Assembly: GCA_010093485.1 (NCBI GenBank)
Contig: MU001497.1
Span: 734,513 to 798,512 of the forward strand
Reading direction: 5' to 3'
Origin: Karstenula rhodostoma CBS 690.94
Taxonomy: Eukaryota; Ascomycota; Dothideomycetes; Pleosporales; Didymosphaeriaceae
DNA: 64,000 bases
Positions 63,701 through 64,000 of this stretch are shown here, in pieces. Position numbers and translations under genes: made by a program. The notes under the pieces are model-generated. The model was not told the DNA's origin. It made no database searches and was given only the letters and a program-made list of their open reading frames with translations. Position 1 is the stretch's first letter; the number at the start of each line of letters is the position of its first letter.

Positions 63701-64000
63701 ATGTCTGTTCTTGCACTCAAGGCGCTGGACTACGGCGCAGACAAACTCCCGGACAGGATCTTTGAAGCGATTCCGGGCGGCTTCTTTACGCCAGATCACA
63801 AGAAACACCCAAAATCCAAGACCAACCGACGCCCTTTGCGCGACACACGAGGCAAGAGCGAGCAGAGAGACGACCGCGGCAGACGCTCGTCACAGCGCGA
63901 GCGAACTCCGCCGAGCGAATACTCGGGCTACAGCAGCTACAACGACAGCGAATACGAGCGCGATCAGCGCCGTCAGGGTCGCCGCCGCCGTGTAAAGAGC
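63701..64000 (+). CDS. Partial gene at window edge, fungal hypothetical protein N-terminus
   Basis: The frame runs from ATG 63701 off the end of the window (100 codons seen). It starts MSVLALKALDYGADKLPDRI, followed by FEAIPGGFFTPDHKK, then becomes highly charged (Arg/Ser/Lys/Glu) with several Tyr-Ser repeats. It is preceded by a C/A-rich leader ending AAC before the ATG. I recognise the hydrophobic N-terminal pattern as conserved-looking but cannot name a family. No stop or intron is seen in the visible part. Confidence 0.65.
   Translation, partial: MSVLALKALDYGADKLPDRIFEAIPGGFFTPDHKKHPKSKTNRRPLRDTRGKSEQRDDRGRRSSQRERTPPSEYSGYSSYNDSEYERDQRRQGRRRRVKS

Overview
The window looks like nuclear DNA of a filamentous ascomycete (Pezizomycotina; Dothideomycetes is my inference from gene content). 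The reasons are: many short introns of about 45-70 nt with GTRNGT donors and CTAAC-like branch sites; compact gene spacing; a fungal gene set (RAX1, a PIR wall protein, a PHO85-type cyclin, a DUF6594 membrane protein); and short non-autonomous repeats. Species cannot be named from sequence alone.

Layout. 0.7-11.6 kb is a housekeeping block: the N-terminal part of a DUF2461 gene whose 3' end looks broken, TYW3 (wybutosine synthesis), a methyltransferase with a His-rich loop, an unrecognised basic protein, eIF1A, a COG2907-type FAD enzyme, the SNARE VTI1 and a dienelactone hydrolase. 11.6-19 kb is gene-poor and looks more AT-rich. It holds an intron-containing tRNA-Gly(GCC) with an unusual self-complementary intron, a 5'-half copy of the same tRNA, a DUF6594 gene and a TPR/retropepsin-like fusion, and looks like an accessory island.

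19-37 kb holds RAX1, several lineage-type hypothetical genes, a D-threonine aldolase-like enzyme, a PIR cell-wall gene with unusual domain order, and mitochondrial 2-methylcitrate dehydratase (propionyl-CoA detoxification). Two copies of a ~110 bp dispersed repeat lie here; a third is near 61.9 kb. 37-57 kb is dense and conserved: ARPC4 (actin branching) divergent from UBP6 (proteasome-bound deubiquitinase), the meiotic kleisin REC8 with a 5-nt microexon, an OSM1-type fumarate reductase, an Mpv17/PMP22 protein, a GH16-like membrane protein with both catalytic glutamates replaced by glutamine, YIF1 divergent from SRP receptor alpha (both secretory pathway), and a PHO85-type cyclin. 57-64 kb is mostly intergenic, with a divergent PIP-kinase-like gene, a Tc1/mariner-type MITE and the start of a gene cut by the window edge.

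Most notable: (1) the tRNA-Gly intron, which can pair over 24 nt with the 3' part of its own tRNA; (2) the QxDxxQ GH16-like protein; (3) a 154-nt intron carrying terminal inverted repeats, possibly an introner; (4) the three-copy dispersed repeat with target-site duplications; (5) the PIR protein with the Cys domain first and a GPI-like tail; (6) the TPR-retropepsin fusion beside DUF6594.
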